In this document: positions 8,225-17,679 of the stretch, piece after piece
Layout of the letters: each line of letters opens with the position of its first letter
Position numbering within the stretch: position 1 is the stretch's first letter
Assembly (NCBI RefSeq): GCF_001654845.1
Contig: NZ_LXES01000013.1
Location: 1-45,667 of the forward strand
DNA length: 45,667 bases
Direction: 5' to 3'
Source of the DNA: Enterobacter soli ATCC BAA-2102
GTDB taxonomy: Bacteria; Pseudomonadota; Gammaproteobacteria; Enterobacterales; Enterobacteriaceae
Made by a program: the position numbers and the translations under genes
Notes under the pieces: generated by a model
The model's input: the letters and a program-made list of their open reading frames with translations, nothing else
The model's database searches: none
What the model was told of the DNA's origin: nothing

Positions 8225-10267
8225 TCACTTCTTCATTTGCGCCAGAATAGTCCGGCACTGATTCGCATCCCCTTCTGACGGTGATATCAACGCCAACAGT
8301 GCTGCCGCTGGCGTCACCAGCGTAGCCAGCGCCGCCGCAACCGCACCACGTGCAATTAGCGGCCCGGCTTTCACGCCCGCCTGCGGATCCTTGAACGAAC
8401 CGCGCACATACAGCGGCGAACGCAGGGTGATGATACGAATGCCCTTACTCTCAGGATCGATAGTCAAATCAAGCTGTTCAGAGGCCATACTGGCCGTCCC
8501 GGTAACATTGATAACCGCATTTTCCGTATCGAAGGCAAAAATCTGTGGGCGCGCCACCCCATTGACCAGATCCAGATTCGCCGCTGCGCAGTTCACCCGA
8601 ATTTCATCGTCGCCAAAAATCTGTCCGATAATGTAGTTCCCGACATTAAGCCCGAGGATCTCCATCAAATTCCGGCTCACCAGCCCGTCATTCATCAGGA
8701 GCTTCAGGTTACCGTTACTGCTGCCCAGCAGCGCCGCCACCGAGTTACCGACACCGCGAATATCCGCATCGCCATTCATCTCGCCGAGGGTTTTCTGCAT
8801 CAGCTCAACATTCGGCATCAGTTGCTTCAGCTTCAGCCGCCGGGCCTGTATATCCGCCTTCCCCTGCATCGGTTTTTTATCCCCTTCAAGGTGAATATTG
8901 GATGAGATAGTGCCGCCCGCCAGGCCAAATTTCAGCGGCTGTAAGCGCAGGTCGGCATTTTTAAGGATCAGGTGCGTGGAAAGGTCGCTGATGGGCAACG
9001 TGCTGCCGTGCTCGATTTTGCGCCCTTTAAAACGCACATCCGCATCCATGACGTTCCACTTGTCAGTTTCAAAGCGTTCATAAGGCAGGACTTTACCCGC
9101 TGGTTGGGGATCCTTTTTGACCTCTTTGCTCTTCGTGCCTTTACCGGAATCGATACCGATCAGCGGCCCCAGATCGGCCAGGCGTAACTGGCGAGACTCC
9201 ATATCCCCTTCCAGTTTCGGGCGTGGTTTTCCGGTGGTATACGTCAGCGAACCGTGGATATCGCTATCCCCAATCCGGCCGTTAAAATCGCGGTAATTGA
9301 AGACTGACGCAGTTTGCAGGTCGATTTTCGCCGTTAAATGCCCGTCGGTTTCAAAGGGGGGCGTATCGGGCAGCAGTACGCCGGTGAGGTCATACAGCGC
9401 GCCAAGTGAATCCCCGGCGAATTTCAGCCGCAGGTCAACACCGCCCATTTTCATTGGGTCGTTGACCGTGCCCACGAATGCCACGCGGGTATTCCCCGAA
9501 TGAAAATCGGCTTGTACCGGGAAGGGTGTCCCTTCGCTTCGCAGCGCCAGCATCCCGCCGATTTTGCCCGTGCCGCTCAGAGGCTGGCCGTTGTAGCGCC
9601 CTTTCGCCGTCAGGCCAAACACGTAATCGCCTGTTTTGCTGTTATCGCCTTTTTCTTTGCTGCCCGTCACCTCGCTAAACGGGAGCGGTTTCCCCAGCGG
9701 ATCGACCATGATCTCCACATCCGCTTTAGTCACCTTGTCATCAATGAGGATCCGCCCGCGATCGAACAGAATATTATCCAGACGAAAAGACCAGGACGAC
9801 GGCTGAGCATCAGGCGCGCTGTCATCACTGCTGGCGAGATTGAACGTCCAGTTGTTATTTTTTTCAGATAAGCGGATCAGGCGCGCATCGGGCTGCTGGA
9901 GTTTGATCCACGGCAGGTAGACCGTTTTGGTCAGTAGCGCGAGAGGGGCCAGCGTGGCTTCGACACGCGGCAGGTGCACCATCGTGATGTCGGGGATATC
10001 CGGCGGGTTGCCAAGAATGATGTCATCGGCGTGAACATGTGGCCAGGGCACCCAGCTTCGCCAGCCGGTTTCTTCTTTCTGTCGCTCCCAGACCACGCCC
10101 AGATCGCCGCGAATGGCAAACGGCCGGTTCAGTTCGGCAGAGACTTTCTGGTTGATGGTCGGTTTAAGGCGATTCCAGTCAAACGTCACGAGAATGATGA
10201 TTGCCACCGCAATCAACAACAAGAAAATCCCACATACCCAGGTGACAATCCTGGTTGTTTTCGTCAT
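8225..10267 (-). CDS. yhjG: AsmA-family protein YhjG
   Basis: A 680-residue AsmA-like protein, orthologous to E. coli YhjG. A single N-terminal membrane helix at about residues 8-28 anchors it in the inner membrane; the rest is a large periplasmic beta-rich region. The AsmA N-terminal signature (FDWNRLKPTINQKVSAELNRPF) follows the helix, and the C-terminal AsmA core around residues 490-620 contains GNLKLLMNDGLVSRNLMEILGL and VNCAAANLDLVNGVA. AsmA relatives such as YhdP, TamB and YdbH carry phospholipids between membranes; YhjG is presumed related, with no proven substrate. GGGGGAAA precedes the ATG. It is transcribed separately from, but in the same direction as, pdeH. Confidence 0.9.
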   Translation of the reverse strand: MTKTTRIVTWVCGIFLLLIAVAIIILVTFDWNRLKPTINQKVSAELNRPFAIRGDLGVVWERQKEETGWRSWVPWPHVHADDIILGNPPDIPDITMVHLPRVEATLAPLALLTKTVYLPWIKLQQPDARLIRLSEKNNNWTFNLASSDDSAPDAQPSSWSFRLDNILFDRGRILIDDKVTKADVEIMVDPLGKPLPFSEVTGSKEKGDNSKTGDYVFGLTAKGRYNGQPLSGTGKIGGMLALRSEGTPFPVQADFHSGNTRVAFVGTVNDPMKMGGVDLRLKFAGDSLGALYDLTGVLLPDTPPFETDGHLTAKIDLQTASVFNYRDFNGRIGDSDIHGSLTYTTGKPRPKLEGDMESRQLRLADLGPLIGIDSGKGTKSKEVKKDPQPAGKVLPYERFETDKWNVMDADVRFKGRKIEHGSTLPISDLSTHLILKNADLRLQPLKFGLAGGTISSNIHLEGDKKPMQGKADIQARRLKLKQLMPNVELMQKTLGEMNGDADIRGVGNSVAALLGSSNGNLKLLMNDGLVSRNLMEILGLNVGNYIIGQIFGDDEIRVNCAAANLDLVNGVARPQIFAFDTENAVINVTGTASMASEQLDLTIDPESKGIRIITLRSPLYVRGSFKDPQAGVKAGPLIARGAVAAALATLVTPAAALLALISPSEGDANQCRTILAQMKK

Positions 10268-10390
10268 TGTTTCCCCCTTACCAGATGGCCTTACCTTTCA
10301 TGAATATAGCTCATGACACAGGTAAGCGGGGGCCACTGCGTCCGGTAATAATGCGTAAGTGCGACGCACTATTATGGGAAACAGATTACT

Positions 10391-11164
10391 TTACAACGTA
10401 ATAACGACGTTACTCAGGGTGTCCATCGGGACAGGACGAGAGAGGAAATAACCTTGCGCGGCTGCCGCAGGTGAGTTTTGCACATCACGCCACTCTTCCA
10501 GCGTTTCAACACCTTCAACAATGACACCCTGGCAGTAACGGTTCATCAGTTGCAGGAGCAACGTGAACAGATTCCGGCCTTCCGGCGTCTGGCGCAGCAT
10601 GATAAACAGGTCGCGGGCCACTTTGATGTAGTCATAGCGCACTTCACTGAGCGCGGAGAAGTTCGCCATGCCAGTGCCAAAGTCATCGAGCCACAGCGGG
10701 CCAAACTCACACATGGTGGCAAATGACGAATCCTGCGGTAGGCTAACGTGCTCCACCAGCTCGAAGCGCATCCACGGCAGCGTGGCGATCAGCTCCTGCA
10801 ACTTTGCGTTCTGGCGCAATGCTATCAGGGTCGGGCCATCCACATTCACCGATGCAAGAATGTTGTGCTGAGTGAAAAACTCATGTTTCGTGGACAGCAT
10901 TTTCAGCTGCTCTTCCAGCACATCGATACGCTGACGAACGGCCACTTCAGCAAAATAGCGATCCGGCGGGATACGCTGTGTAGGGTTCGACGGGTGTGTA
11001 ACGACCGTTAAAACCTCAATAGCCATCAACCGGCCGTCAGTACGGTAGATTGGTTGATAAGTATAGGCGCGCTCACATTGCAGCCAGTAGCGATGCTCCT
11101 GCAAGTTCTCAATACTTGCCTCAGGCGTGGTGCTTAGCCGCTGGATAACCTGCTCTGACTTCAT
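10391..11164 (-). CDS. pdeH: c-di-GMP phosphodiesterase PdeH (YhjH)
   Basis: A 257-residue stand-alone EAL phosphodiesterase, soluble and cytoplasmic, that hydrolyses c-di-GMP to pGpG. The EAL motif reads EVL at residues 50-52, as in E. coli where it is ELL. Metal-binding and catalytic blocks are all present: NVDG, ELVEHV, WLDDFGTGMANF, DYIKVAR and VIVEGVET. PdeH is the main phosphodiesterase of the flagellar regulon, keeping c-di-GMP low so that YcgR does not brake the motor and cellulose synthase stays off. A near-consensus sigma-28 promoter lies about 50 bases upstream, and AGGACA precedes the ATG. It is divergent from kdgK and directly opposes the two cellulose operons in this window. Confidence 0.95.
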   Translation of the reverse strand: MKSEQVIQRLSTTPEASIENLQEHRYWLQCERAYTYQPIYRTDGRLMAIEVLTVVTHPSNPTQRIPPDRYFAEVAVRQRIDVLEEQLKMLSTKHEFFTQHNILASVNVDGPTLIALRQNAKLQELIATLPWMRFELVEHVSLPQDSSFATMCEFGPLWLDDFGTGMANFSALSEVRYDYIKVARDLFIMLRQTPEGRNLFTLLLQLMNRYCQGVIVEGVETLEEWRDVQNSPAAAAQGYFLSRPVPMDTLSNVVITL

Positions 11165-11213
11165 TTCAGATGTCCTGTTTTATGGGGAAGACCTTTCTGG
11201 ACTCGTCAAAGGA

Positions 11214-11240
11214 TTATCGGCGGGACAATTGAGAACTTTA
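11214..11240 (-). promoter_or_regulatory. Sigma-28 (FliA) promoter of pdeH
   Basis: On the minus strand TAAAGTTC (11240-11233), an 11-base spacer and GCCGATAA (11221-11214) match the flagellar consensus TAAAGTTT-N11-GCCGATAA at 15 of 16 positions. It lies about 50 bases before the pdeH ATG, in agreement with the known class III flagellar control of this gene in enterobacteria. Confidence 0.92.
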
Positions 11241-11312
11241 TGTCCAGTTCGCGGGGAAAATGAAATTAAGATGACAGAAATTGCCAGGAACACGCGCTGG
11301 CTCAAAAAAAAT

Positions 11313-11331
11313 ATTGGAACGTCGTTTTAAT
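11313..11331 (+). promoter_or_regulatory. Candidate KdgR operator upstream of kdgK
   Basis: ATTGGAACGTCGTTTTAAT is an imperfect 19-base palindrome (15 of 19 positions symmetrical) that resembles the GAAACxxxGTTTxAT-type KdgR box. It is 65 bases before the kdgK start, next to a possible -35 TTGACC at 11336. The KdgR assignment rests on my memory of the consensus and on the gene's role. Confidence 0.5.
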
Positions 11332-11395
11332 ATAGTTGACCACATAATCCACACAGCGCACACTGCTTCTAATTTATCTGTTCAGGTTCACGACT

Positions 11396-12325
11396 ATGTC
11401 TAAAAAAATTGCCGTGATTGGCGAATGCATGATTGAGCTGTCACAAAAAGGCGCGGAAGTTAGCCGCGGTTTTGGTGGCGATACATTGAACACATCGGTT
11501 TACATTGCCCGTCAGGTTGCTCCCGACGCACTCGCCGTGAACTACGTTACCGCACTGGGTACGGACAGTTTCAGCCAGCAGATGCTGGAGTCCTGGCAGA
11601 GCGAAAATGTACAAACTTCCCTGATTCAGCAGATGGAAAACCGCCTGCCGGGTCTGTATTACATTGAAACCGACAGCACCGGCGAGCGCACGTTCTACTA
11701 CTGGCGTAACGAAGCTGCGGCCAAGTTCTGGCTGGAAAGCGACGCCGCTGCCGCCATCTGCGAAGAGCTGGCTACCTTTGATTATCTCTATCTGAGCGGG
11801 ATTAGCCTGGCGATTTTAAGCCCGTCCAGCCGCGATAAGCTGCTGTCATTGCTGCACGAATGCCGCGCCAACGGCGGCAAAGTCATCTTCGATAATAACT
11901 ACCGCCCTCGTCTGTGGGCCAGCCGCGAAGAGACGCAGCAGGTTTATCAGCAGATGCTGCAATGCACCGACATCGCATTCTTAACGCTGGATGACGAAGA
12001 TGCCCTGTGGGGTGAGAAACCGGTCGATGAGGTTATCGCCCGTACTCAGGCTGCTGGCGTGAGTGAAGTCGTGATTAAGCGCGGTGCAGAATCGTGCCTG
12101 GTGGCCATTGCGGGTGAAGCCGTTGTGGAAGTCCCGGCAGTGAAGTTAGCCAAAGAGAAAGTGATTGATACTACCGCTGCGGGTGATTCATTCAGTGCGG
12201 GTTATCTGGCGGTACGTCTGACGGGCGGTACGCCAGAAGCGGCGGCGCAGCGCGGACACCTGACCGCCAGTACGGTGATTCAGTATCGCGGGGCGATTAT
12301 TCCGCGTGAGGCAATGCCTGCGTAA
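11396..12325 (+). CDS. kdgK: 2-dehydro-3-deoxygluconokinase KdgK
   Basis: A 309-residue PfkB/ribokinase-family sugar kinase. It phosphorylates 2-keto-3-deoxygluconate to KDPG in the cytoplasm, the step before the Entner-Doudoroff aldolase in hexuronate and pectin use. The N-terminal signature FGGDTLNTSVYIAR and the C-terminal ATP/anion-hole signature DTTAAGDSFSAGYLA (about residues 257-271, with catalytic Asp) are both visible; the usual GAGD reads AAGD, as in KdgK proteins. It is a single-gene unit between divergent pdeH and convergent yhjJ, with a candidate KdgR operator upstream. The other uronate genes are elsewhere. Confidence 0.95.
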   Translation: MSKKIAVIGECMIELSQKGAEVSRGFGGDTLNTSVYIARQVAPDALAVNYVTALGTDSFSQQMLESWQSENVQTSLIQQMENRLPGLYYIETDSTGERTFYYWRNEAAAKFWLESDAAAAICEELATFDYLYLSGISLAILSPSSRDKLLSLLHECRANGGKVIFDNNYRPRLWASREETQQVYQQMLQCTDIAFLTLDDEDALWGEKPVDEVIARTQAAGVSEVVIKRGAESCLVAIAGEAVVEVPAVKLAKEKVIDTTAAGDSFSAGYLAVRLTGGTPEAAAQRGHLTASTVIQYRGAIIPREAMPA

Positions 12326-12329
12326 TTCA

Positions 12330-12374
12330 GGTGGGGCTAATGCCCCACCCTAGCCCTCTCCCACCGGTAGAGGG
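12330..12374. terminator. Tandem hairpins between kdgK and yhjJ
   Basis: GGTGGGGC (12330-12337) pairs with GCCCCACC (12342-12349) around TAAT. A second hairpin, CCCTCT (12354-12359) with AGAGGG (12369-12374), belongs to the CCCTC/GAGGG repeat family. They separate the convergent genes kdgK and yhjJ. The first, eight pairs and GC-rich, is the best termination candidate, although no U-run follows. Confidence 0.6.
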
Positions 12375-12390
12375 AACCCACTAAGGGGCA

Positions 12391-13881
12391 TTACTGCCCC
12401 TGCGGAATGTCCGTTGCATCCGGGTGTAAATCGTCTGCCGTCGTCTGCGCAGCCTGCGGTGCAGTAGCCATGATCGAATCCCAGGTCGACTGAAGTTCTT
12501 TCATGTCATATTCCGGCTCGCCTTTCGGCTGCAACAGAATCAACGCCATATCCTGCGACAGCTGCTGACGCAAATCCTGATTCAACATATCGACCGTCAG
12601 ACCGTTCAGGAAGTCCTGACGCAGTTTCTGATACTGTTCTGGCGCAATATCAACAACCTGGTTTTGCAGCGAACGAATACGCTGGCTAATCAGGATATCG
12701 GTATCAGCACGGGCATAGGTCGCGAACAGTTTTTGCAGTTCGAGTTTTTTCTGCGCCACCAGCGCATTAAATTCCTCTTCTGACAGCCCCTCTTTGCGTA
12801 CTTTCGCCAGCTCTTTCGCCACCAGACCCAGATTCGCATTCAGCTTGTCACTCGGTGATTCCACATTGATGGCGCACTGGGCGCGCTGGAACAGCACACG
12901 GCAGTCAAAGCCCAGACCAATGTCCTTCATGTTATTTTTGCTCAGCGTCTGCTGAACGTGCCAGAACAGCGCTTCACGAGCGAGATCCGCACGCCAGTAG
13001 CGCAGCAGCGCAGCGGATTCACGAATAGGCTGCCAGGCGGTGTCCCACATCATAGAGAGCTTATCCTGACGCACCGTGTCCGTCATAATGCTGACCGGCT
13101 CTGCACGCAGCGGTGAAAGCGTAGGAACCGGGGCTGGCGTTTCACGCTTGCCTTTCAGATCGCCAAAGGCTTTGTTGATTTGTTCAACCACCGCACGGCT
13201 ATCCACATTACCCACCACAATCAGGGTCATTGCATCCGGGGTGTACCATTTCTGGTAGAAGGATTTGACCTGCTCAGTATCGACAGGCTGTTTCAGCGGC
13301 TCTGCCGGGTCATGCCCCAGCAGCGTGGAGCCTTTCAGGCGGTAACGCCACCAGCCCTCTTTCGTATCTGTAGGCCAGGTCGCCACCATGTCGCTGTTGC
13401 TCAGCGCATAATTCACGGTTTCTGGGGTGATGGACAGCTTACCTGTAGCATCAGACAGATAGGTCAGGGCTTCTTTCAGGAGATCGTTACGGTTGTTCGG
13501 CAGGCTCAGGTTAAACATGGTGTAGTCATAAGAGACAACTGCCGGAGGAAGTGGGCGTTTTGGATCAATGGCCTGTTGCCAGAGAGAACGCACCTGAACT
13601 GCCTGCAAACTGCCGCTCTGCGTGAGCGCCAGTCGGGGAATAAAGTGGCTTAAACCGGTCTGCTGGGTGCTTTCTGTCAGAGAGCCTGTATTCACAGACA
13701 GACGGATTTCAATACGGTCACTCGGGCGCTGAGGCGTGGCTAAAACTTGCCACTGAAAACCGTTCGCCAGAGTCCCTTGTTGCCAGGCCGGGTCTGGCTG
13801 GAGCGCATCTGCCTGCACATAACTGGCTGCTGCCATCATCAGCAAACCGCCGGTTAAGAGTCGAATTTTTGTGCCCTGCAT
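12391..13881 (-). CDS. yhjJ: M16-like periplasmic protein YhjJ, zinc site lost
   Basis: A 496-residue exported protein with the M16 (pitrilysin/insulinase) fold, orthologous to E. coli YhjJ. The signal peptide covers about residues 1-24 (LLTGGLLMMAAASYVQA). The N-terminal domain starts ANGFQWQVLATPQRPSDRIEI. Where active M16 enzymes carry HxxEH, this protein reads HFIPR (about residues 77-81), so the metal-binding Glu and second His are missing. It resembles the non-catalytic partner subunits of M16 dimers and is unlikely to be a protease by itself. AGGGG precedes the ATG. It is transcribed alone, with dctA upstream on the same strand. Confidence 0.9.
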   Translation of the reverse strand: MQGTKIRLLTGGLLMMAAASYVQADALQPDPAWQQGTLANGFQWQVLATPQRPSDRIEIRLSVNTGSLTESTQQTGLSHFIPRLALTQSGSLQAVQVRSLWQQAIDPKRPLPPAVVSYDYTMFNLSLPNNRNDLLKEALTYLSDATGKLSITPETVNYALSNSDMVATWPTDTKEGWWRYRLKGSTLLGHDPAEPLKQPVDTEQVKSFYQKWYTPDAMTLIVVGNVDSRAVVEQINKAFGDLKGKRETPAPVPTLSPLRAEPVSIMTDTVRQDKLSMMWDTAWQPIRESAALLRYWRADLAREALFWHVQQTLSKNNMKDIGLGFDCRVLFQRAQCAINVESPSDKLNANLGLVAKELAKVRKEGLSEEEFNALVAQKKLELQKLFATYARADTDILISQRIRSLQNQVVDIAPEQYQKLRQDFLNGLTVDMLNQDLRQQLSQDMALILLQPKGEPEYDMKELQSTWDSIMATAPQAAQTTADDLHPDATDIPQGQ

Positions 13882-14066
13882 GTGAACCCCTGATCAACAT
13901 TCCTGGTTAAAAAGAGTGTCTCGTGACGTGGAGCACTCCAAAAGATGACGATGAAAACACTCCGATTAGACCGCGTGTTATGCAAAACGTCACGGACGGA
14001 AGTGAAATATACCTTAAAAAAATCTTGTCGAATTATGACAGGTATGAACAGTTATTATGCGCAGGA

Positions 14067-14094
14067 GCCCGCATCCCGACAAGGGATAGCGGGC
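14067..14094 (-). terminator. Hairpin downstream of dctA
   Basis: GCCCGC-ATCCC and GGGAT-A-GCGGGC form an 11-pair stem with one bulged A and a GACAA loop, 13 bases past the dctA stop. No U-tract follows, so it may be a processing or attenuated terminator hairpin. The remaining 13882-14066 is the yhjJ leader region, with no gene. Confidence 0.55.
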
Positions 14095-14107
14095 ATTTGT
14101 GACGATA

Positions 14108-15493
<1,386 letters not shown>

Positions 15494-15526
15494 TCAACTT
15501 TGAAACACAAATGTTAAGAAATTTGA

Positions 15527-15546
15527 GCTGACTCGCGCAAGCCAGC
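15527..15546 (-). terminator. Possible terminator of pdeK
   Basis: On the minus strand GCTGGCTTG and CGAGTCAGC can pair (with two G-U pairs) just after the pdeK stop, followed by TCAAATTTCTT. Weak stem and weak U-tract; a tentative call. Confidence 0.35.
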
Positions 15547-15553
15547 AACAAAC

Positions 15554-17560
15554 TTACTCTTTTGCATTATTGCCTTCATTCGTCAGATAGCGTTGCTCGA
15601 ACACATCCGAAGGGACTGCGCGGGCAAACAGGAAGCCCTGTCCGCTCTCGACGCCAGCGGCTGCCAGCCAGTCGCGCTGCGCTTCAGTTTCAATGCCTTC
15701 AGCAATCACGTGCAGGTTGAGGCTACGTGCCATCTGGATAATGGCCTGCACCATGCTGTTGTCATCCGGCAGCCCATCCACGAAGGTTTTATCGATTTTC
15801 AGCACATCCACCGGCAGGGTTTTCATGTGATGGAGCTGACGCAGCCCGGCATACCCCATGCCAAAATCGTCCAGCGCGATGCGGATCCCGGCATTACGCA
15901 GCGGCTTCAGAATGGTGACCGCTTCGTTAGGGTCGTCGATGCGGCGGCTTTCCGTCACTTCCAGGATCAGCGTGTCAGGTTTTACCCGATAGCGGTGGAT
16001 AAGCTCCAGCATCTCCGAAACCATAGTCGGATGCATCAGCTGTAGGGCAGACAAATTCACCGACAGCGGCAACGTGACGCCCCGCTCCTGCCAGGCCGCA
16101 AGCTGGCGGCAGGCCTCTTCAAGCACCCAGTAACCCACGGTGACCATCAGGCCACAGGATTCAATACGCTCAATCAGCCCCTCTGGCAGCTCCCACGAGC
16201 CATCAGGCTGCTGCACCCGCAGTAACGCTTCTGCACTTTTGACTTCGCCCGTCAGCAAGTTCACCTGCGGCTGGAGCCAGATGGCAAACTGGCGGTTATC
16301 CAGCGCGGTCAGAATGTCGCTCTCTTCAGTCAGACGCTGCTGCGCCTTTTCCATCTGCTCCGGGTCGAAGAACTCGATCTGATTTTTCCCTTTACGGCGA
16401 GCAGTGAAGGCGGCAGAAAACGCGCGGCGATACAGTTGCTCTGCCGTCAGGTCGCCGTAGAACATGGCGATCCCAATACTTGCGCTGGGACGTAGCTGGA
16501 TACCCTGAATGGGCAACCGCTCATTAATGACAGTGAGTACTTGCTGACCTAATGTAATCGCGTGCCATGGCTCTTTCACGCCATGGGCAATGATCACCAG
16601 GTCATATCCGCTGACCTGGGTCAGCACCATGCGCGGTGCCAGGACAGATTTCACTTTTTCCACCAGCGTCAGCAGCAGCACTTCGCGCTGGCTCTCTTTG
16701 AGAACACCCGCCGTGTCCTGCAAGGTTTCACAGGCGACAACCATCAGCGCGGTCGTCTGCTGACGCGCCACGGTCTGCTCCAGCATGGCCATCAAAAAGG
16801 CTTTGTTGGGAAGCTCTGAAACCGGAAAACGGGTCGCGCTGCTGTTCAAATCGTCCTGCTGGCGTGAAATACGCTGCTGGTTGAGGTTATAACTGCGCAC
16901 CAGCATCCCGATTTCATCGTCATGGTGCAGATGCGGAACTTCCAGCTGATGTCCCACCTGTTCCTGCGGCGAGAGGTTATTCAGCTCGCGGGCGATGCGG
17001 CGCACAGGGTGCACAATCAACCGATTAATACACCAGGTCAGGGCCACGCTGAGGATCAGCGTTAAAAGTAAGTAAGTGGTTACTAACGTAATAACCCAAC
17101 TCATCACAAATTTATACAGGCGGTATGAGTCGGCCTGAAGCACCAGATAGGCTAACGGCTGCGGGTTCGCCGGGCGCTCAAGGGAATAGACAGGCAGGGA
17201 AATTTGTACCGGCAGCTCAAACAACCGCATGATCATGACCGGAACCGGACGTTCAGGGATAAAGCTCATCCGCAGCGCCTGGAACTGGTTAGGCAGAACC
17301 ACATCCGCGCGGCTGACAATCCCGGCGGGCTGGATGCGTTTTAAGATCGTTTCCGCCTCAGGAATATCCCCTTTCAGGATAGAGGCAGAAAGTGGCCCAC
17401 GTACCGAGCGGGCAATACTTTCGAGTTGTGAAGCCGTGTTATAGCGATTCTGCTGTACGGAATGAAACAGCAAAATGACGCAGAAAATGAAAACAAACAG
17501 CATCGTGACGGCAGAAACCATCGCCATCTGTTTGATAGTTAAAGAACGGCTGACACGCAA
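15554..17560 (-). CDS. pdeK: Membrane GGDEF/EAL phosphodiesterase PdeK (YhjK, HmsP-like)
   Basis: A 668-residue inner-membrane c-di-GMP enzyme. Two membrane helices (about 10-32 and 155-178) bracket a periplasmic sensor region, followed by HAMP (about 178-235), a GGDEF-like domain and a C-terminal EAL domain. The GGDEF motif is SGYDL (about residue 315), so cyclase activity should be lost. EAL-domain motifs are intact: SAEALLR (about 444), [16 protein letters not shown] (about 563), KIDKTFV and [11 protein letters not shown]. The predicted role is local c-di-GMP degradation next to the cellulose operon; annotators often call it HmsP. The start is TTG at 17560 with GGAGAG upstream, matching the family N-terminus [11 protein letters not shown]; another in-frame TTG at 17575 has no better signal. 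Confidence 0.9.
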   Translation of the reverse strand: MRVSRSLTIKQMAMVSAVTMLFVFIFCVILLFHSVQQNRYNTASQLESIARSVRGPLSASILKGDIPEAETILKRIQPAGIVSRADVVLPNQFQALRMSFIPERPVPVMIMRLFELPVQISLPVYSLERPANPQPLAYLVLQADSYRLYKFVMSWVITLVTTYLLLTLILSVALTWCINRLIVHPVRRIARELNNLSPQEQVGHQLEVPHLHHDDEIGMLVRSYNLNQQRISRQQDDLNSSATRFPVSELPNKAFLMAMLEQTVARQQTTALMVVACETLQDTAGVLKESQREVLLLTLVEKVKSVLAPRMVLTQVSGYDLVIIAHGVKEPWHAITLGQQVLTVINERLPIQGIQLRPSASIGIAMFYGDLTAEQLYRRAFSAAFTARRKGKNQIEFFDPEQMEKAQQRLTEESDILTALDNRQFAIWLQPQVNLLTGEVKSAEALLRVQQPDGSWELPEGLIERIESCGLMVTVGYWVLEEACRQLAAWQERGVTLPLSVNLSALQLMHPTMVSEMLELIHRYRVKPDTLILEVTESRRIDDPNEAVTILKPLRNAGIRIALDDFGMGYAGLRQLHHMKTLPVDVLKIDKTFVDGLPDDNSMVQAIIQMARSLNLHVIAEGIETEAQRDWLAAAGVESGQGFLFARAVPSDVFEQRYLTNEGNNAKE

Positions 17561-17588
17561 AATGACTCTCCACAAAACTCAAAGCGCA

Positions 17589-17619
17589 AGGCGCACCAGG
17601 GCGTTAACCTGGTGCGCCT
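17589..17619 (-). terminator. Hairpin downstream of bcsRQABZC
   Basis: AGGCGCACCAGG (17589-17600) and CCTGGTGCGCCT (17608-17619) are perfect 12-base arms around a 7-base loop, about 60 bases past the bcsC stop and ahead of pdeK. On the minus strand a moderately T-rich stretch follows. It should end, or partially attenuate, cluster I transcription before pdeK. Confidence 0.65.
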
Positions 17620-17679
17620 GAGTATACCCGATTGCTGCGTTTATTAGAGAGACTTACAATTCGATTAAGGTAAATCTGA

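Noticed and set aside
10341..10376. Inverted-repeat-like AATAATGCGT...ACGCACTATTAT downstream of pdeH
   Set aside because: The arms pair imperfectly with internal mismatches and no U-tract; it may be a weak terminator, but I could not support it.
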